Notes under the pieces: generated by a model
What the model saw: only the letters and a program-made list of their open reading frames with translations
What the model was told of the DNA's origin: nothing
Database searches by the model: none
NCBI RefSeq assembly: GCF_040838345.1
Contig: NZ_JBAKFF010000001.1
Location: forward strand, 310,001 to 374,000
Reading direction: 5' to 3'
DNA from: Spiribacter sp. 1M189
GTDB lineage: Bacteria; Pseudomonadota; Gammaproteobacteria; Nitrococcales; Nitrococcaceae
Length of the DNA stretch: 64,000 nucleotides
Shown here: positions 61,864-64,000 of the stretch, in pieces
Layout of the letters: each line of letters begins with the position of its first letter
Position numbering within the stretch: position 1 is the stretch's first letter
Made by a program: the position numbers and the translations under genes

Positions 61864-62790
61864 TCAGCCGTCCGGCTGACGATGAGCCCGGGGTAGCGTG
61901 AGCAGGGCGACCGAGCCGGTCAGCATAACGGCGCCGAGGAGTCCGTAAGTGCCCAGTGCCTCGTTGAGTATCAGCCAGGCCAGTAGTGCCGCACCCAGCG
62001 GTTCCAGCAGCACCAGGATGCTGGAGATGGTGGCGGTGGTATGCCGCAGTCCGTTGAAGAAGAACACGTACCCCAGCGTGGTCGGGACCAGGGCAATGTA
62101 GAGCAGCGCCGGGATAGCGACATCAGCATCCCTCAGTACAGGCACGAAACCGCTCCACAGCGCCAGGGGGAGCATTACCACCGCACCGACTCCGAACCCG
62201 AAGGCGGCGCTCTGCATTGGATGGACGCGTCCGGCGGCATGACGGCCGATCAATGTAAACGCGGCGTAGCAGGCCGCTGCGGCCAGTGCGAAGCCGATCC
62301 CTGCCCAGAGCCCCGAGCCGAGTTGCAGCGCCTGGGGTGAAATCACCAGCAGAGCGGTGCCGGTGATGGCGACCAGCATTGCCGTCAGTACCCGACGTGT
62401 CAGGGGCTCGTGGAGCAGGATGGCGGCGAGGAGCGCCACCAGTACCGGCGCCAGGCACAGTGTGATGAGCGTGGCGAGCCCGGCACCGATCATTTTGACC
62501 GAGATCAGATAACCCACCTGGAATCCGGTCTGCGCGAGTCCGAGGGCAACCAGCCAGCGGCGGTTGCCGGACGGCAGCTGCATGAAGTCACGGCCCTGAT
62601 AGAGCAGGCCCAGCAGCATGAAAAGCGGCGACGCAATGACAAACCGGATGAAGGCCACGGTCAGCGGAGAGACATCGGTCTGTTCAAAGAGGATACGGGA
62701 GACGATGCCGGTGGTGCTCCAGAGTGTCGCGCCAATGGCAACCAGAAGCATGCCCCGGGTGGCATGGGAAGTGTGAGCCGGCGTCGACAT
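61864..62790 (-). CDS. EamA/DMT-superfamily transporter
   Basis: 308 residues, ten predicted helices in two five-helix EamA repeats (about 10-145 and 155-295); FIRFVIASPLFMLLG and EPLGAALLAWLILNEALGTY are typical. Exports small metabolites such as amino acids in the family; substrate unknown. It sits between imuB and imuC on the same strand, with a 2-base gap to imuC, so it is part of the mutagenesis transcript. ATG 62790 chosen over upstream frame that runs into imuB. Confidence 0.87.
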   Translation of the reverse strand: MSTPAHTSHATRGMLLVAIGATLWSTTGIVSRILFEQTDVSPLTVAFIRFVIASPLFMLLGLLYQGRDFMQLPSGNRRWLVALGLAQTGFQVGYLISVKMIGAGLATLITLCLAPVLVALLAAILLHEPLTRRVLTAMLVAITGTALLVISPQALQLGSGLWAGIGFALAAAACYAAFTLIGRHAAGRVHPMQSAAFGFGVGAVVMLPLALWSGFVPVLRDADVAIPALLYIALVPTTLGYVFFFNGLRHTTATISSILVLLEPLGAALLAWLILNEALGTYGLLGAVMLTGSVALLTLPRAHRQPDG

Positions 62791-62830
62791 GGCGCCGGAG
62801 CATACGATATTCGAACGCGCTGCGGGCATT

Positions 62831-64000
62831 TCAGGCGAAGATTCCGTGCAGGTACCAGCGCCGCTGACCACGCCGGTCCCGGAAAATCCAGATCCGGCGG
62901 CCCTGGCGGGTTCTCGCACGATAGTAATCGCGGGTCACGTCATGGCCGTCCCACCAGCCGGTTTCGATGCGCTCCGGGCCGTCCTCCAGCAGCAATGGTG
63001 TGGCCTCGTACTCCGGCTGCCCCTGTGGGCTTTTCAGCGGAACAGGCTGCTCAAGCAGCCAGCATGGACGCGTGACGGTGGCCGGCATTGCCTTTTGCTG
63101 AATAGCACTTCCGGGGGGTTGGTACGCCCAGGCCTTCTCCGGGCGATGCTCCGCGCGCATGGCCAGCCTATGCACCCGGGACTCGCCCAGCCGGCTATTG
63201 AGCGTTTCGATCAGGCGATGCCAGTCTTCAGCGGCGTTGCTCCCATCAGCCTCATCGAGTAGATCAAGGGCGATGCTGGTATCTGGCATGGGGTGGAAAC
63301 GCCCGGCCCGCAGATGGATGGCCACCACGTCGCCGGAGAGGGTCAGTCCGTCCAGATGCCGATCCAGCAGCCATTTCAGATGACCGGCGTCCCGGCAGGG
63401 AGAAAGCACCCCGACAGGCAGCAGGGTGGGGCGGCCCTGACGGTGATGCAGAGCGAAGCGCAGCCGCCTGACACCGGCATCGTGGCGGCGCAGGTTGCTG
63501 CAGAGCTCGTCGATGAGCCGCTGCAACTCCGGCCGCAGCGCATTGATGTCTGCCAGCGCCTCGACAAACGTCAGCCGGCGATCGAAACGTGCTGGAGGAT
63601 GCCAGTCCTCCCGCGGGTCGGGGCGCTCGCCATGGGCTCGCTGGAGCATCTCCAGCAGCCCCCGCCCCAGACGCCGAGTCGCACCCGCCCCCGGCAGGGC
63701 ACGGATATCGCCAATGGTTTCGCAGCCCAGGCCCTGCAGGGCATCGGTCACGCGTTGCTCGACCGGCAGGATGGCCACCGGTAGTCCGCCGAGCCGTGAG
63801 CCCAGTGCCTTGCGCGCCGTGACGGGTGTCTCGTCGCCGGCACGGGCCAGCAACCATGCCGCCGTCGGGGTCGGGGCAATGCCGATGGTGACCTGATGGC
63901 CGAGTTGCCGAATGCCTTCCAGAATCCGCTGTCGCAGCGGCTCCAGTCCCTGGAAATAGCGCAGGCTGCCTTCGATCTCGAGTAACAGCGCGGCGGGCGC
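62831..64000 (-). CDS. imuB: Y-family polymerase-like protein ImuB, 5' end beyond window
   Basis: 389 residues visible; the frame is open to the window edge. The visible part starts in the palm (LLLEIEGSLRYFQGLEPLR, TIGIAPTPTAAWLLARAG), continues through helix-hairpin-helix (LGCETIGDIRALPG), the little finger, and a C-terminal region ending RDRRGQRRWYLHGIFA as in ImuB. ImuB lacks polymerase activity in the family and bridges the clamp, ImuA and ImuC. EamA gene follows 40 bases on. Confidence 0.92.
   Translation of the reverse strand, partial: APAALLLEIEGSLRYFQGLEPLRQRILEGIRQLGHQVTIGIAPTPTAAWLLARAGDETPVTARKALGSRLGGLPVAILPVEQRVTDALQGLGCETIGDIRALPGAGATRRLGRGLLEMLQRAHGERPDPREDWHPPARFDRRLTFVEALADINALRPELQRLIDELCSNLRRHDAGVRRLRFALHHRQGRPTLLPVGVLSPCRDAGHLKWLLDRHLDGLTLSGDVVAIHLRAGRFHPMPDTSIALDLLDEADGSNAAEDWHRLIETLNSRLGESRVHRLAMRAEHRPEKAWAYQPPGSAIQQKAMPATVTRPCWLLEQPVPLKSPQGQPEYEATPLLLEDGPERIETGWWDGHDVTRDYYRARTRQGRRIWIFRDRRGQRRWYLHGIFA

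Noticed and set aside
1-64000. CRISPR arrays, tRNA/rRNA genes, insertion sequences, prophage
   Set aside because: No regularly spaced repeats, cloverleaf-like intergenic sequence, transposase or integrase was seen; all gaps are under 300 bases.

Overview
The window reads as chromosome of a GC-rich, moderately halophilic gammaproteobacterium, most plausibly of the Ectothiorhodospiraceae (Spiribacter / Alkalilimnicola / Halorhodospira relatives). The placement is inferred from ectoine genes, a high-potential iron-sulfur protein (HiPIP), acidic proteins, very tight gene packing and gammaproteobacterial families (UbiG, RraA, HslR, ImuB/ImuC). I see no tRNA or rRNA gene, CRISPR array, insertion sequence, prophage or integration site, and no gene-free stretch longer than 300 bases. 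The largest gap, about 230 bases upstream of leuA, holds a candidate leader peptide.

Layout. 0-2.1 kb: 3' part of a D-amino-acid transaminase, a DsbG-like periplasmic disulfide protein, and a HiPIP. 2.2-5.8 kb: a redox island of a Tat-exported sulfide:quinone-oxidoreductase-like flavoprotein, a small membrane protein and a TDT/SLAC1 anion channel, divergent from a Crp/Fnr regulator. 5.8-12.4 kb: phasin, PRPP synthetase, an orphan kinase, SelO, DsbB and a DinG/YoaA helicase. 12.3-13.3 kb: ectA-ectC without ectB between them. 13.4-21.1 kb: MFS transporter, TsaB, Hsp20, Zur, UbiG, then an overlapping run of M23 peptidase, iron-sulfur photolyase and voltage-gated sodium channel. 21.1-26.8 kb: the four-gene ligase-associated DNA repair operon (MBL exonuclease, ATP-dependent ligase, Lhr-type helicase, PdeM nuclease). 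26.9-33.8 kb: SDR, M20 peptidase, SLC13 transporter, BtuF-like protein, ProQ-like RNA chaperone, UDG-family glycosylase.

33.8-41.4 kb is the most unusual part: a compact mixed-strand cluster of creatininase-family amidohydrolase, GTP cyclohydrolase II, RibD-type reductase without deaminase, LPG-synthase-type membrane protein, SAM methyltransferase, GT4 glycosyltransferase, a PTPS-fold protein that has lost the catalytic residues, an MDR dehydrogenase and a CDP-alcohol phosphatidyltransferase. It looks like a pathway for a GTP-derived (pyrimidine or pterin) glycoconjugate, perhaps attached to a lipid; I know of no described product.

41.5-64 kb: YceI, RssA-type patatin, phosphoribulokinase-like protein, RraA, CBS protein, HslR, a double-length UvrA of about 1845 residues with four ATPase modules, TmcA, an ABC exporter, leuA with a Leu-rich leader ORF, RecQ, and a mutagenesis cassette in which an EamA transporter sits between imuC (dnaE2) and imuB, the latter cut by the window end. 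DNA repair is heavily represented: photolyase, UDG, ligase operon, UvrA, RecQ, YoaA-type helicase and ImuB/ImuC.
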